From Desulfobulbaceae bacterium (GTDB lineage Bacteria > Desulfobacterota > Desulfobulbia > Desulfobulbales > Desulfocapsaceae): a stretch of 47,609 nucleotides of DNA. Positions within the stretch are counted from its first letter, which is position 1, and each line of letters starts with the position of its first letter. The stretch covers positions 1-47,609 of the forward strand of contig JAIFKM010000008.1 of assembly GCA_020049575.1 (NCBI GenBank). Direction: 5' to 3'. Below, piece after piece: positions 27,295 to 38,077 of this stretch. Below the pieces are notes generated by a model. It saw only the letters and a list, made by a program, of their open reading frames with translations, searched no databases and was not told the origin of the DNA. Made by a program: the position numbers and the translations under genes.

Positions 27295-28683
27295 ATGACA
27301 GGTCGGGAGCTTGACGGATACTGGAAGACAGTGGTGAACACCCTTCGCGACGGCATTATGATCGTCAATACGCGCGGCGCCATCGTCTCCGTCAACCAGG
27401 CCTTTGAGCAGATCACCGGCTACTCCCGCGAAGAACTTATAGGCCGATCCTGCAAAATCCTCCACTGCGAGGCCTGCAATGAAGCAATTGCCAGGGGTGA
27501 GGACCACTGGTGCACGTTGTATCGATTGGGCAAAACAGAACAACGGAAATGCCGGATCAGACGCAAGGACGGTACGGCCATCCACGCCTTGAAAAACGCC
27601 GCCATTCTTCGGGATGCCGAAGGTAATGTGATAGGCGCGGTCGAAACCTTGGCCGACCTTTCTGAAATAACAGAAAAAGAAAATCAGATCGAGGCCTTCA
27701 GGAAACAGCTACACTCCGAAGACGACTTCCACGGCATTGTCGGCAGTACTGCACCCATGCGGCAGGTCTTCGACATGATCGAGAACGCTGCCGGATCTGA
27801 TGCGCCGGTGATCATCTATGGCGAAAGCGGCACAGGCAAAGAACTTGTCAGCCGGGCCATCCACGAGATCGGTATGCGCAAAGACCAACCCTTCGTTAAG
27901 GTAAATTGCGCCAGCCTGGCCGAATCTCTCCTTGAAAGTGAGCTCTTCGGCCATGTTCGAGGCGCCTATACCGGTGCCTATAAAGATCGGGTTGGCCGTT
28001 TCGAAATGGCCAACAAAGGGGACATTTTCCTCGATGAGATCGGTGATCTGCCGATCCCTACCCAGACAAAACTGTTGCGGGTGATGGAAGAAAAGGTGGT
28101 CGAAAGGGTCGGCTCAAGCAACCCGATCGCAACCGATGTGCGTATTATCTCTGCCACGAATAAAGATCTGATGCAGTTGGTTGAGCAGGGATCCTACCGC
28201 AAAGATTTCTACTTTCGGATCAATGTCATTCCCATTTTTCTGCCTCCACTGCGCAACAGAGTCGGTGACATTCCGCTCCTGGCTGAACGCTTTTTTCAAA
28301 AGATGCGTCTGAAAAGCGGCAAGAATATCGCCGGCATAAGCAGGGAATCCATGGAGATCCTAGTCAACCACAGCTGGCCCGGCAATGTGAGAGAACTCAA
28401 AGGTGCTTTCGAATATGCCTTTGTCACCTGCCATGAAGAGATGATCCAGCCTGGTCACCTTCCCGAGACCATTCTGAAGCCGAAGTCTGGCCACCTTCCC
28501 CCGCCTAGGCGAAACGCTTTCAATGTGCAGGAAATAGAAAAGCAGGAACTCCTGGAAATCCTTGAGCGAACAGGCGGCAACCAATCAAAGGCAGCCGAGA
28601 TCCTCGGTGTCTCTCGGGTTACTATCTGGAACAGGATGAAACGTTACGGCATTGACGCCAAACGGATGATTGAGGTTCGTTAA
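27295..28683 (+). CDS. PAS domain sigma54 interaction transcriptional activator (Fis HTH)
   Basis: PAS with [58 protein letters not shown]; start at ATG 27295 with AGGAG. Confidence 0.92.
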   Translation: MTGRELDGYWKTVVNTLRDGIMIVNTRGAIVSVNQAFEQITGYSREELIGRSCKILHCEACNEAIARGEDHWCTLYRLGKTEQRKCRIRRKDGTAIHALKNAAILRDAEGNVIGAVETLADLSEITEKENQIEAFRKQLHSEDDFHGIVGSTAPMRQVFDMIENAAGSDAPVIIYGESGTGKELVSRAIHEIGMRKDQPFVKVNCASLAESLLESELFGHVRGAYTGAYKDRVGRFEMANKGDIFLDEIGDLPIPTQTKLLRVMEEKVVERVGSSNPIATDVRIISATNKDLMQLVEQGSYRKDFYFRINVIPIFLPPLRNRVGDIPLLAERFFQKMRLKSGKNIAGISRESMEILVNHSWPGNVRELKGAFEYAFVTCHEEMIQPGHLPETILKPKSGHLPPPRRNAFNVQEIEKQELLEILERTGGNQSKAAEILGVSRVTIWNRMKRYGIDAKRMIEVR

Positions 28684-28711
28684 AAACTGAAAAAGCCCCA
28701 AACAAGTGCCA

Positions 28712-29476
28712 TCAAAGTATCTGGCTGAGAAAGAGCTTGGTTCGCTCGGACTGGGGGTTGTCAAAAAAGGCATTCGGTTCGTTCTCTTCGATGATCTCAC
28801 CGGCGTCCATGAACAACACCCTGTTGGCCACAGTTTTAGCAAAACCCATCTCATGGGTGACACAGAGCATCGTCATACCCTCGTTTGCCAGATCAACCAT
28901 GACATCCAGGACCTCCTTGATCATCTCCGGATCCAGCGCTGAGGTCGGCTCATCAAAGAGCATGATCGAAGGGTTCATGCACAGACTCCTGGCAATCGCC
29001 ACTCGCTGCTGCTGACCGCCTGAAAGCTGACCGGGATATTTCGTGGCCTGATTGGCGATCTGCACCCGTTCAAGGTACTTCCGGGCAATGGCCTCCGCCT
29101 CCTTCCTGGGCTTCTTCTGTACCCAGATCGGCGCCAGACAACAGTTTTCCAGAACAGTCAGATGCGGAAAAAGGTTGAACTGCTGGAAGACCATGCCGAT
29201 ATTCCGGCGAACCTGATCAATGCCTTTCAGATCGTCATCAAGGGTGACTCCATTGACGATGATATCGCCGCGCTGATGCTCCTCCAGTCTGTTCATACAA
29301 CGGATAAGTGTCGACTTGCCGCAACCCGACGGCCCACAGATGATGATTCTCTCACCTTTATAGACCTTGAGGTTTATATCTTTGAGGACATGAAAATCGC
29401 CATACCACTTGTGAACGCTTTTGAGCTCAACCATCACCTCATTGCCACTCTGATTGTCTTTTTCCATCACATCCAT
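28712..29476 (-). CDS. aapP: Amino-acid ABC transporter ATP-binding protein
   Basis: Walker [10 protein letters not shown], signature [15 protein letters not shown], Walker [14 protein letters not shown]-type ([16 protein letters not shown]). Confidence 0.93.
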   Translation of the reverse strand: MDVMEKDNQSGNEVMVELKSVHKWYGDFHVLKDINLKVYKGERIIICGPSGCGKSTLIRCMNRLEEHQRGDIIVNGVTLDDDLKGIDQVRRNIGMVFQQFNLFPHLTVLENCCLAPIWVQKKPRKEAEAIARKYLERVQIANQATKYPGQLSGGQQQRVAIARSLCMNPSIMLFDEPTSALDPEMIKEVLDVMVDLANEGMTMLCVTHEMGFAKTVANRVLFMDAGEIIEENEPNAFFDNPQSERTKLFLSQIL

Positions 29477-29498
29477 TTTCGATCCATTCCTGAAAGTT

Positions 29499-29587
29499 AG
29501 GAGCCGTTACGAAATAACATGGCCATTTTCTTTTTTTCGTTACGGCTCCTTATGCCGTTCCAGAAGATTGAATTGGCCATGTTATTT
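29499..29587. repeat. Two interleaved inverted repeats in the permease/ATPase intergenic region
   Basis: A: AGGAGCCGTTACGAAA(29499-29514)/TTTCGTTACGGCTCCT(29535-29550), 16 bp; B: AAATAACATGGCCA(29512-29525)/TGGCCATGTTATTT(29574-29587), 14 bp. Confidence 0.85.
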
Positions 29588-29612
29588 TCTGACAACGGCT
29601 TAATTCCGTGCA

Positions 29613-30710
29613 TCAATGCCCGGTATGAAGTTTGCGTTCAAGATACTGCGAGTACCTGGACATGGAAAAACAGGCGATCCAGTACACCAAGGCAACAAAA
29701 ATATAGCCCTCCACCGAGAATCCCGGCCATTTCGGGTCGGCGAAGGCCGATTGCATGACAGCCAGGAAGTCAAAGAGGCCAATGATCAACACCAGTGTCG
29801 TATCCATGAACAGGGCGTTGAATGTATTGACGATACCGGGGATTACCATTTTCAGGGCCTGCGGCAGGATAATAAAGAACATGGTCTTCCAGTACGACAG
29901 CCCAAGGGCCTCGGCGGCCTCATACTGGCCTCTTGGGATGGCCTGCAGACCTCCACGGATAACCTCGGCCATGTAGGCCGATTCGAAAAAGATAATGCCG
30001 ATTATGGCGCGTAACAGCTTGTCGATGGTTATCTCTTCTGGGATGAAGATCGGCAGCATCACCGAGGACATAAACAGGACGGTAATGAGCGGCACACCTC
30101 GCCATAATTCGATGAAAATAATCGATACCGACTTGGCGATCGGCATTGAAGAGCGCCTGCCCAACGCCAGAATTATGCCTATCGGGAGAGCGCAGAACAT
30201 GCCGATGGTCGCCAGGATCAGGGTCAGCATCAACCCTCCCCATCTGTGTGTTTCAATAACTGGAAGGCCGAACACCCCGCCATAAAAAAGAATATAGGCA
30301 ATGACGGGATAGATGAAAACCGTGATAAAGGCGACAAGACCTTTTTTGGGTGTTTTCTCGATCAGCAGCCAGGCTATCAGGAAACCGACCAGACTGAAGG
30401 CAAGCACGACCCTCCAGTATTCCGAACTCGGATAGAAGCCAAAGAGAAACTGATTGAAACGGACAATGACAAAAACCCAGCAGGCCCCTTCGCGGGAGCA
30501 GTCTTGAGCGGTTGTTCCGAACCAGTCGGCATCGATCAGGGCCCATTGGGCAATCTTCGGCAATGTCCAGCAGATAAAGGCCAACGCCACGACGCTCAGC
30601 AGGGAATTCACAGGCGTGGAGAAGAGGTTTTTTTTGAGCCAGCCGACAATCCCTACTTCGCTCTTCGGTGGTGGCAGGTCGGCAGCGGGAGAATGAGAAT
30701 AGACAGCCAT
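29613..30710 (-). CDS. aapM: Amino-acid ABC transporter permease
   Basis: 365 aa, AapM/His-Glu-Gln TM family: EVIRGGLQAIPRGQYEAAEALGLSYWKTMFFIILPQALK. Confidence 0.9.
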   Translation of the reverse strand: MAVYSHSPAADLPPPKSEVGIVGWLKKNLFSTPVNSLLSVVALAFICWTLPKIAQWALIDADWFGTTAQDCSREGACWVFVIVRFNQFLFGFYPSSEYWRVVLAFSLVGFLIAWLLIEKTPKKGLVAFITVFIYPVIAYILFYGGVFGLPVIETHRWGGLMLTLILATIGMFCALPIGIILALGRRSSMPIAKSVSIIFIELWRGVPLITVLFMSSVMLPIFIPEEITIDKLLRAIIGIIFFESAYMAEVIRGGLQAIPRGQYEAAEALGLSYWKTMFFIILPQALKMVIPGIVNTFNALFMDTTLVLIIGLFDFLAVMQSAFADPKWPGFSVEGYIFVALVYWIACFSMSRYSQYLERKLHTGH

Positions 30711-30713
30711 ATG

Positions 30714-31916
30714 TTATCTCTCCACCAGCATCATCTTCTTATTGTACCAGTTCATGAAAAAGGAAATCGTCAAACTTATGAAGAGATAGACCAGCATGGT
30801 CATGCCGACGATCTCAATCGCCTGACCAGTCTGATTGAGGGTGGTTCCCGAGAATACCGAGACCAAATCCGGATAGCCGATGGCTGTTGCCAGTGATGAA
30901 TTCTTGGTCAGATTCAGATACTGGCTGGTAAGCTGGGGAATCACCACCCTCATGGCCTGCGGGATAGTGACTAGCCTGAGAATTTTGCTCTTGTGCAACC
31001 CCAGTGACGCTGCCGCCTCGGTCTGCCCTTTACTGACTGCCAGAATTCCCGATCGTACCGCCTCGGCGATGAAGGCTCCGGTATAAATCGAGAGAGCGAT
31101 AAGCAGGGCGGCAAATTCCGGGATAATGGTCATTCCCCCTTTAAAATTAAAACCCTGCAGGGTCGGCAGATCCCAGCCGAGGGGGCTTCCGGTCACCAGA
31201 AAGGCAAGGACGGGAAGGCCGAAAATCAAGCCAATGCCGACAGGCAGGACCAAGAACTGCTGGCCTGTTGCATCCTGCCGTTTCTTTGCCCAATACCGTA
31301 TGCAGAGGGTGAGCGCTATTGCCAGAATCGCGGCCCAGATCACCCAGGAAAACCCCTCTTCAAATATTGGTTTGGGGACGTAACCGCCTCGGATGTTCAA
31401 AAAAATGATATCTTCGAAAGACCAGCTCAGCCTTGGCGAGGGGAGGGAACGGCAGATGGCATACCAGAAAAATATCTGCAGCAGCAGAGGGATATTCCTG
31501 AAAATTTCAACATATGTCGTGGCTATTTTGGCGATCAGCCAGTTGCTGGAAAGCCGGGCAACACCTACTGTAAAACCGATCAAGGTCGCTAGAATCACGC
31601 CTACACCGGAGACCAGGATGGTGTTGAGCAGACCCACAACAAAGGTCCAACCGAAACTGTACGTCTCGTCATAGGGTACAAGATGCTGGATGATCCCGAA
31701 TCCCGAGGCCTGGGACATAAATTTGAAACCGGTGGCTATTCCCCGCTTGTCCAGATTGGCCATGGTGTTATGGGCAATGAACCAGAAGAACAGCAGGATA
31801 ACTGTGACCAGCAGGACCTGAAAGAAGATCTCCCTGAAAAAGGCATTATTGAGCAGGGAGTGTTTCTTTTTCTGTGTCGACATGGACTTTACGTGAGCAG
31901 AAAAGAGTTGGCGCAC
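30714..31916 (-). CDS. aapQ: Amino-acid ABC transporter permease
   Basis: 400 aa; EAVRSGILAVSKGQTEAAASLGLHKSKILRLVTIPQAMRVVIPQLTSQYLNLTKNSSLA. Confidence 0.9.
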   Translation of the reverse strand: MRQLFSAHVKSMSTQKKKHSLLNNAFFREIFFQVLLVTVILLFFWFIAHNTMANLDKRGIATGFKFMSQASGFGIIQHLVPYDETYSFGWTFVVGLLNTILVSGVGVILATLIGFTVGVARLSSNWLIAKIATTYVEIFRNIPLLLQIFFWYAICRSLPSPRLSWSFEDIIFLNIRGGYVPKPIFEEGFSWVIWAAILAIALTLCIRYWAKKRQDATGQQFLVLPVGIGLIFGLPVLAFLVTGSPLGWDLPTLQGFNFKGGMTIIPEFAALLIALSIYTGAFIAEAVRSGILAVSKGQTEAAASLGLHKSKILRLVTIPQAMRVVIPQLTSQYLNLTKNSSLATAIGYPDLVSVFSGTTLNQTGQAIEIVGMTMLVYLFISLTISFFMNWYNKKMMLVER

Positions 31917-31942
31917 CGTCTATACGATGCTTTGTCTGAGAA

Positions 31943-31965
31943 CCGGGAAGCACAAGGCTTCCCGG
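31943..31965 (-). other. Intercistronic stem-loop between substrate-binding and permease genes
   Basis: CCGGGAAGC/GCTTCCCGG 9-bp inverted repeat, 5-nt loop, no T-run. Confidence 0.6.
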
Positions 31966-31980
31966 CAATGGTTCTTTCTC

Positions 31981-33000
31981 TTACAACATGGGGGGGGAAT
32001 ACTGCAGACCGCCATCCTTCCACTGGGCGTTGAGACCGCGCTCAATTTTCAGGGGCGAACCCTTGCCGACGTTGCGGTCAAAGGTCTCGCCATAATTGCC
32101 GACCTGTTTGATGATCTGGGTAGCCCAGTCATCCTTCAGGCCAAGGCCCTCACCCTTGATGCCTTCCTTGCCGACAAATTTCTGAATGGTTGCATCAGTA
32201 CTGGTCATCATCTGATCAATATTCGCTGAGGTTATACCCAACTCTTCAGCATTGATCATCGCAAAGAGAGACCATTTGACGATATCGAACCAGTTATCGT
32301 CACCCTGGCGAACAGCGGGTCCCAGAGGTTCTTTGGAGATGATGTCCGGCAGCATAATATAGTCATCTGGATTGGCAAGCTTGATCCGCAACGCATAGAG
32401 CTGGGATTGATCACTGGTGAGAACGTCACAGCGTCCAGCTTCGAGCCCTTTTGCTGTTTCATCCGAGGTATCGAAGACGATGGGTTTGTATTCCATCTTA
32501 TTTTGTTTGAAATAGGTAGCGAGGTTCACTTCAGTAGTCGTACCGGCCTGGATGCAGATGGCGGCACCGTTCAATTCGGCAGCATTTTTCACGCCAAGTT
32601 TTTTGGAAACGAGGAAGCCCTGGCCATCATAGTAGGTGACCCCGGCAAAATTGATGCCCAGGGAAGAATCACGGGTCAGGGTATACGTCGTCACCCGTGA
32701 GAGCATGTCGATCTCTCCTGACTGCAGGGCGGTGAATCGCTCCTTGGCATTGAGCGGCAGGTATTTGACCTTGCTGGCATCACCCAGAGTGGCTGCAGCG
32801 ACGGCACGGCAGACGTCAACATCCAGGCCTGTCCAGGCACCCTTTGCGTCAGGATTGGAATAACCGGGGATACCTGTTGAAACGCCGCACTGCAGATACC
32901 CACGCTTGATAACCTCATCTTTCGTTGCGGCTTGGGCAAGGTTTGCAGAAATAAACAGCGCCGTTACAACAGCCACAAATGACCATGTGATTCTTTTCAT
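31981..33000 (-). CDS. aapJ: Amino-acid ABC transporter substrate-binding protein
   Basis: MKRITWSFVAVVTALFISANLAQA signal; KRGYLQCGVSTGIPGYSNPDAKGAWTGLDVDVCRAVAAA; start at ATG 33000 rather than 33081. Confidence 0.9.
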   Translation of the reverse strand: MKRITWSFVAVVTALFISANLAQAATKDEVIKRGYLQCGVSTGIPGYSNPDAKGAWTGLDVDVCRAVAAATLGDASKVKYLPLNAKERFTALQSGEIDMLSRVTTYTLTRDSSLGINFAGVTYYDGQGFLVSKKLGVKNAAELNGAAICIQAGTTTEVNLATYFKQNKMEYKPIVFDTSDETAKGLEAGRCDVLTSDQSQLYALRIKLANPDDYIMLPDIISKEPLGPAVRQGDDNWFDIVKWSLFAMINAEELGITSANIDQMMTSTDATIQKFVGKEGIKGEGLGLKDDWATQIIKQVGNYGETFDRNVGKGSPLKIERGLNAQWKDGGLQYSPPML

Positions 33001-33415
33001 TGCTTCCTCCTGTTTTTGTTGACAAAATACTTCACTTCCTGCCGAAAATTTCGAGTGCATTGTCGATATAGTCAGCACCATAAACTGAATTTTCCATCAA
33101 ATGCAATCTTTTCCGGCATTCGACAATTGACACGACATGGTAGTATACTGTCACCCTGTAATCATTTCAAGACCGGAAACAAACTGAATCATCAACAAAT
33201 CAGATCATTTCAACTGCCTTTTCGGCAGAGATCGGCGGCACAACCTCATCCGGCTTTTAAAGGCCACCGTCTTTGGCTGCCGTTCACTATCCTTTCAGTT
33301 TGCCTTTCAGGGAATTTCCAGGTAATCGTTAAGAAGTACTCTACCCACGGCGGTCCAGGCGACTCCCTGCCCACCCATTTCGTTTCTCTTTCCCCCTCTT
33401 CTGAAAAGCATTGCT

Positions 33416-34789
33416 GTGCCAAAAATTCCCGAAAAATCGACTAAAAGCCGCAAGACCGCCCGCTTTGCCGCCATCGAAACACTCTGCCGCCTGGAGCAGT
33501 CAAGGCTCTCGCTGAAACCTCTCATTGAAGGAATAGTTGAAGAATGCCGACTGGCGGCGGGGGACAGAGGGCTGGTCATGAATATGGTATACGGAGTTCT
33601 GCGACAGCGGCAGTATCTCCGTATCCTGATCGAAGTTCTCAGCCGCCACCCTCTGCACAAACTCGACCCGTTCGTCCTGAATGCCCTCGAAGTAGGTCTT
33701 TATCAGCTGTTCTTTCTCGACCGGATACCTGAATCGGCTGCCGTCAACGAGACTGTCAATGCTCTGAAGGCCTCTCGGACGCCTGCCCGCCTCCACGGGT
33801 TCGTCAACGGCATCCTCAGAGAGAGCATCCGCCGCAAATCAAGCCTGCCGGCAATCGGCAGAGATTTAACCGGTGCCGACTGCCTCAATCATCCTGCCTG
33901 GCTGATTGAACGCTGGCAACATCATTTCGGTGAAGAGGAGACCGCACGCGTCTGCGCCTGCAACAACCAGGAGGCTCTTCTTGTCCTGCGGGTAAATTCC
34001 ACAAGGATCACACGGGAGAAGTACCGTGATCTGCTGAATGACCTGGGCATCAGCAACAGAAATGGCGCCTTCGCCCCGAATGCCGTTGTCCTGCCGGAAT
34101 ACCAGGGGGCGATAGCCCTTCTTCCCGGTTATGCCGATGGACTTTTTCTGGTCCAGGACGAGGCTACCCAACTGGCTACCCTGCTTCTCAAACCTCTCAT
34201 TCCAGGCGGCTTCTATCTTGATGCCTGCGCCGGACTCGGCGGCAAAACCTGCCACCTGGCGGAGCAGGAAGTGGAATACGGTCTGCACATCACCGCCATT
34301 GAACCAGATCCCCACAGATTTAAGCGACTCGGCGAGAACCTTCAACGGCTCTACCCACAGACCTCATGCGTTAGTCGCATGACGACCCTGCAGGAATTTG
34401 CCGATTGCTGCAACGCGTCTTTTCACGGTATCCTCATCGACGCACCCTGCTCAGGTACCGGTGTCACTGGCCGCCACCCCGATATCCGCTGGAACAGAAG
34501 GCAAGAAGATCTCAGCCGCTATCAAGTCGGGCAACTTGAGTTGCTCGAAAAGGCGTCCGGTCTCGTCCTCCAAGAAGGTCTGCTGGTCTATGCCACATGT
34601 TCGCTGGAACCCGAGGAAAATAGCACGGTGATCGAACAATTCCTGGGGAAATTCCCTGAATTTCACCTTACGGATCCTTCTCCCTATTTGCCCGTAGAGG
34701 CTCGACGTTTTGTCGAAGAAAGCTATTTCTGTCCTCGCCCCGACGAATCCATCGACGGGTTTTTTGCCGCCCGCCTGCAAAGGCGATAA
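33416..34789 (+). CDS. rsmB: 16S rRNA (cytosine(967)-C(5))-methyltransferase
   Basis: NusB-like N-terminus plus Fmu/RsmB domain: LDACAGLGGKTCHLA, DAPCSGTGVTGRHPDIRW, YATCSLEPEEN; GTG start. Confidence 0.92.
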   Translation: MPKIPEKSTKSRKTARFAAIETLCRLEQSRLSLKPLIEGIVEECRLAAGDRGLVMNMVYGVLRQRQYLRILIEVLSRHPLHKLDPFVLNALEVGLYQLFFLDRIPESAAVNETVNALKASRTPARLHGFVNGILRESIRRKSSLPAIGRDLTGADCLNHPAWLIERWQHHFGEEETARVCACNNQEALLVLRVNSTRITREKYRDLLNDLGISNRNGAFAPNAVVLPEYQGAIALLPGYADGLFLVQDEATQLATLLLKPLIPGGFYLDACAGLGGKTCHLAEQEVEYGLHITAIEPDPHRFKRLGENLQRLYPQTSCVSRMTTLQEFADCCNASFHGILIDAPCSGTGVTGRHPDIRWNRRQEDLSRYQVGQLELLEKASGLVLQEGLLVYATCSLEPEENSTVIEQFLGKFPEFHLTDPSPYLPVEARRFVEESYFCPRPDESIDGFFAARLQRR

Positions 34790-34893
34790 ATCATGCCGTG
34801 CTTTTCCTTTGCGCTCCTTACGACTCTGATGTACATTTTCCCCCATCCGGCACAACCGATCAACCTCAACTCCAACCTCAACGGATCCCCAAT

Positions 34894-35484
34894 ATGGCCG
34901 AAATCAAGAGTACCCTGGACATGGTTATGGAGCGCGCCGCTCGCATGGCCGCCGCATCCGACGATACACCCGATGACGACGATTTATTGAAGACCGGCAT
35001 GAGGCTTGCCGCTGAATTTCTCTCCGGCAGGACTTCGGACCTGGCCATTGTTCTCAAAGAACAGTCCCCTTCACAGCAGTCTGCCATCCGAAAAGGGATG
35101 CTCGAAACGCTCCTGCGGAATGTTACACTTCCCCGCGATGAAAGCCTAAAAACAACCGGTTCTCTCGCCCTTCGCGGCATTATAAGCCTTGGCGGTTCCT
35201 CGCCTTTAGCAGGCATCTGCACCGAGCTCCAGCAGATTCTTGAACAGTACAACAACCACAAGGAACAGACCATTCAGCAGCTGGATAACGCCATCAGGGC
35301 CCAGCTCGAGCAGCAAATGGCCAAAAGAGGCGGCCAGCCCAGCAAGACACCGATCAACCCGGCCATGCATCCCCAGTACAAAGAGGAGGTCGCCAGGATG
35401 CTCTCAGATCTCAACGGCCAATACAATCAGGCCCTTGATCAACGCAAGGACATGATCAGGCAATATATGGCCCAGCCTGCCTAG
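34894..35484 (+). CDS. Hypothetical protein
   Basis: MAEIKSTLDMVMERAARMAAASDD..., coding-like helical/Gln-rich protein; ATG 34894 preferred over 34798. Confidence 0.7.
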   Translation: MAEIKSTLDMVMERAARMAAASDDTPDDDDLLKTGMRLAAEFLSGRTSDLAIVLKEQSPSQQSAIRKGMLETLLRNVTLPRDESLKTTGSLALRGIISLGGSSPLAGICTELQQILEQYNNHKEQTIQQLDNAIRAQLEQQMAKRGGQPSKTPINPAMHPQYKEEVARMLSDLNGQYNQALDQRKDMIRQYMAQPA

Positions 35485-35531
35485 AGGGAGATTTTCTCCT
35501 CCACCCGCCACATTCATCATTTCTGATATTC

Positions 35532-36632
35532 ATGAACTATTCCAATCGAATCCAGAGACTTCAGGCTGTCTTGCGCCGGCGGAAAGTCGATGCCATGCTG
35601 ATCACGCAACCAGAGAATCGGCGTTATCTGAGCGGCTACACCGGAGTTGACCATGGCATCGGTGAGACCAGTGGTGTGTTGCTTATCCCGGCGAAAGGCA
35701 ATATTTTCCTCCTTACCGATTTTCGTTATAAAATCCAGGCCGAGCTGGATGTCAACTGGGCCAAGGTCATCCTTTATCCTCGTGGCCTGTTGAAACTGCT
35801 GCCCCAGCTTCTGGGGGATCTTGGCATCAAGGCCCTCGCCTTTGAAAGCCACTATACCTTGCATGCCACTGTCGAGAAAATGACCGGCGTTCTGGAGAAG
35901 GTCGGAGTCCGGCTCACCCCGCTCAAAGGGCTAGTTGAAGAAATGCGGCTCATCAAGGATGAAGAGGAAATCGCCTGCATCCGCCGTTCGGTAAAGCTCA
36001 ATGAGCAGGTCTTCGCCGCTGTTTACCCCTCGATATGTCCCGGTCAGACTGAAATAGATGTCGCCTTGTCAATCGAATCGGCAATGCGCCAGAACGGTGC
36101 CGAAGGTCCTAGTTTTTCCTCGATAATCGCCTCAGGTGATCGCAGCGCCCTGCCCCACGCCGTGCCCTCCGCCATGAAAGTCGAGAAGAACCGCCCCCTG
36201 ACCGTCGACATGGGACTTATCCTGGATGGCTACTGCTCGGACATGACACGCACCTTTGTCCCGGGCAAAGTCGATGACCGCTACCTGGAACTCCATCGTT
36301 TGGTTCGCAGAGCCCAACTTGCCGGCATGCAGGCCATCAGGGCAGGGGCGCGGGCCAGCGATGTGGACAAGGCTGCCAGGATGGTTATTGCAGCCGCCGG
36401 TTATGGCGAATTTTTCGGCCATGCCCTCGGTCACGGCGTAGGTCTAGCCGTACATGAAGACCCACGACTATCTTCCCAGAACCACAAACAGCTCAAAGCG
36501 GGCATGGTCGTAACTGTCGAACCTGGTATCTATATCCCCGGCTGGGGTGGAATCCGTCTTGAAAACATGGTTGTTGTCCAGGAAGACAACTGCGAAAACC
36601 TCAACTCCGACACTACCTGGCTGGATATATGA
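35532..36632 (+). CDS. M24 family Xaa-Pro aminopeptidase
   Basis: 366 aa; VDMGLILDGYCSDMTRTF, GHALGHGVGLAVHEDPRLS, VEPGIYIPGWGGIRLENMV. Confidence 0.94.
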   Translation: MNYSNRIQRLQAVLRRRKVDAMLITQPENRRYLSGYTGVDHGIGETSGVLLIPAKGNIFLLTDFRYKIQAELDVNWAKVILYPRGLLKLLPQLLGDLGIKALAFESHYTLHATVEKMTGVLEKVGVRLTPLKGLVEEMRLIKDEEEIACIRRSVKLNEQVFAAVYPSICPGQTEIDVALSIESAMRQNGAEGPSFSSIIASGDRSALPHAVPSAMKVEKNRPLTVDMGLILDGYCSDMTRTFVPGKVDDRYLELHRLVRRAQLAGMQAIRAGARASDVDKAARMVIAAAGYGEFFGHALGHGVGLAVHEDPRLSSQNHKQLKAGMVVTVEPGIYIPGWGGIRLENMVVVQEDNCENLNSDTTWLDI

Positions 36633-37942
36633 CCTCCCCCAAACACTTCGTCCTCGACACCAACGTCCTGCTGCACAATCCCGAGTCGATAACTTCCTTC
36701 GATGATAATATAATTGTCCTGCCGATGACCGTCATCGAGGAACTCGACAGTTTCAAACGCCACAACGACGAACTCGGCCGCAGCGCCCGTCAGGTTATCC
36801 GCAAACTCGACAGCCTGCGGGCCAATGGCTCTCTTAAGGACGGGGTAGCCATGGAAAATGGCGGAATCCTGAAAATTACCGTTGAATCCGAGAACATGCC
36901 GGGAACCTTTATGGACATGACGGTCCCTGATAATCGGATACTGGCTGTTGCCAAATCCCTGCTGAACCAGGGTGAACGGGTCATCTTTGTCTCCAAGGAT
37001 ATCAACTCCCGCCTCAAGGCCGACGCCCTTGGCATTGAGGTCATGGATTTTGAAAAACAAAAATGTGACGTTGATGCCCTGTATACCGGCTGGCGTGAAG
37101 TCCAGGTTTCTGCCGCCGTCATTGACGCCTTCCACAAAAACGAGACCCTCACCCTCAGTGCGTCTGATTTCTATACTAATGAATTCATTCTGCTGCGCGA
37201 TGAACAGAACCCCAAGCATACCGGTCTCGGGCGGGCCCTTTCAGAGCAGGTTGTGGCGCATTTGAATCCCGAATACGAGGACGCCTGGTCAATCCATTCA
37301 CGTTCTAAAGAACAGCGGATGGCATTTGAACTCCTCCTCAATCCTGACATTCATCTGGTCACCCTGATCGGCAGGGCGGGTACCGGCAAGACCATGCTGG
37401 CTCTGGCCGCCGGTCTTGAACTTGTGCTGCATCTCGAAATCTACGAAAAACTGCTGGTCTCACGCCCCATTATCCCGATGGGCAAGGACATTGGTTATCT
37501 TCCCGGTACAAAAGACGAAAAACTTAGTCTCTGGATGCAACCCATCTTTGACAATCTCACCTACCTTATGCGCATGAATCACAAAATCGACGAGGGTACG
37601 GTCCAGCAGAAGGTGGCCCAGTTGCTGAAAAACCAGCAGGTGGAACTCGAGGCACTCACCTATATCCGCGGCCGCTCAATCCCTAACCAGTTCATCATCA
37701 TCGACGAGGCTCAGAACCTCACGCCGCACGAGGTGAAAACCATTATTTCCCGAGCAGGCGAGAATACCAAGATGGTGCTGACCGGCGATCCGAACCAGAT
37801 CGACAATCCGTACCTCGATTCCTCCTCCAACGGCCTGTCCTATGCTGTGGAAAAGCTCAAAGGCCAGCCACTCTATGGGCATGTGACTCTGAGCAAGAGC
37901 GAGCGCAGCCCACTGTCGGCGATTGCCGCCGACTATCTCTAG
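36629..37942 (+). CDS. PIN domain - PhoH family ATPase
   Basis: N-terminal PIN (FVLDTNVLLHNPESI), PhoH ATPase (GRAGTGKTMLALAAGLE, FIIIDEAQNLTPHEVKTIISRAG); ATGA overlap with peptidase. Confidence 0.94.
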   Translation: MTSPKHFVLDTNVLLHNPESITSFDDNIIVLPMTVIEELDSFKRHNDELGRSARQVIRKLDSLRANGSLKDGVAMENGGILKITVESENMPGTFMDMTVPDNRILAVAKSLLNQGERVIFVSKDINSRLKADALGIEVMDFEKQKCDVDALYTGWREVQVSAAVIDAFHKNETLTLSASDFYTNEFILLRDEQNPKHTGLGRALSEQVVAHLNPEYEDAWSIHSRSKEQRMAFELLLNPDIHLVTLIGRAGTGKTMLALAAGLELVLHLEIYEKLLVSRPIIPMGKDIGYLPGTKDEKLSLWMQPIFDNLTYLMRMNHKIDEGTVQQKVAQLLKNQQVELEALTYIRGRSIPNQFIIIDEAQNLTPHEVKTIISRAGENTKMVLTGDPNQIDNPYLDSSSNGLSYAVEKLKGQPLYGHVTLSKSERSPLSAIAADYL

Positions 37943-38077
37943 CAAAATTTACGTGAGTCATTTATCCTGTGCAACCTGAAAAATTCAGCCGCCAGGAAAC
38001 AGCCGGCGACACAGGATCATACAGCGGCCTGCGCCGCCGGTAATCATTTTCCCTTAACTTTTTCTCTTTTTTGAACG

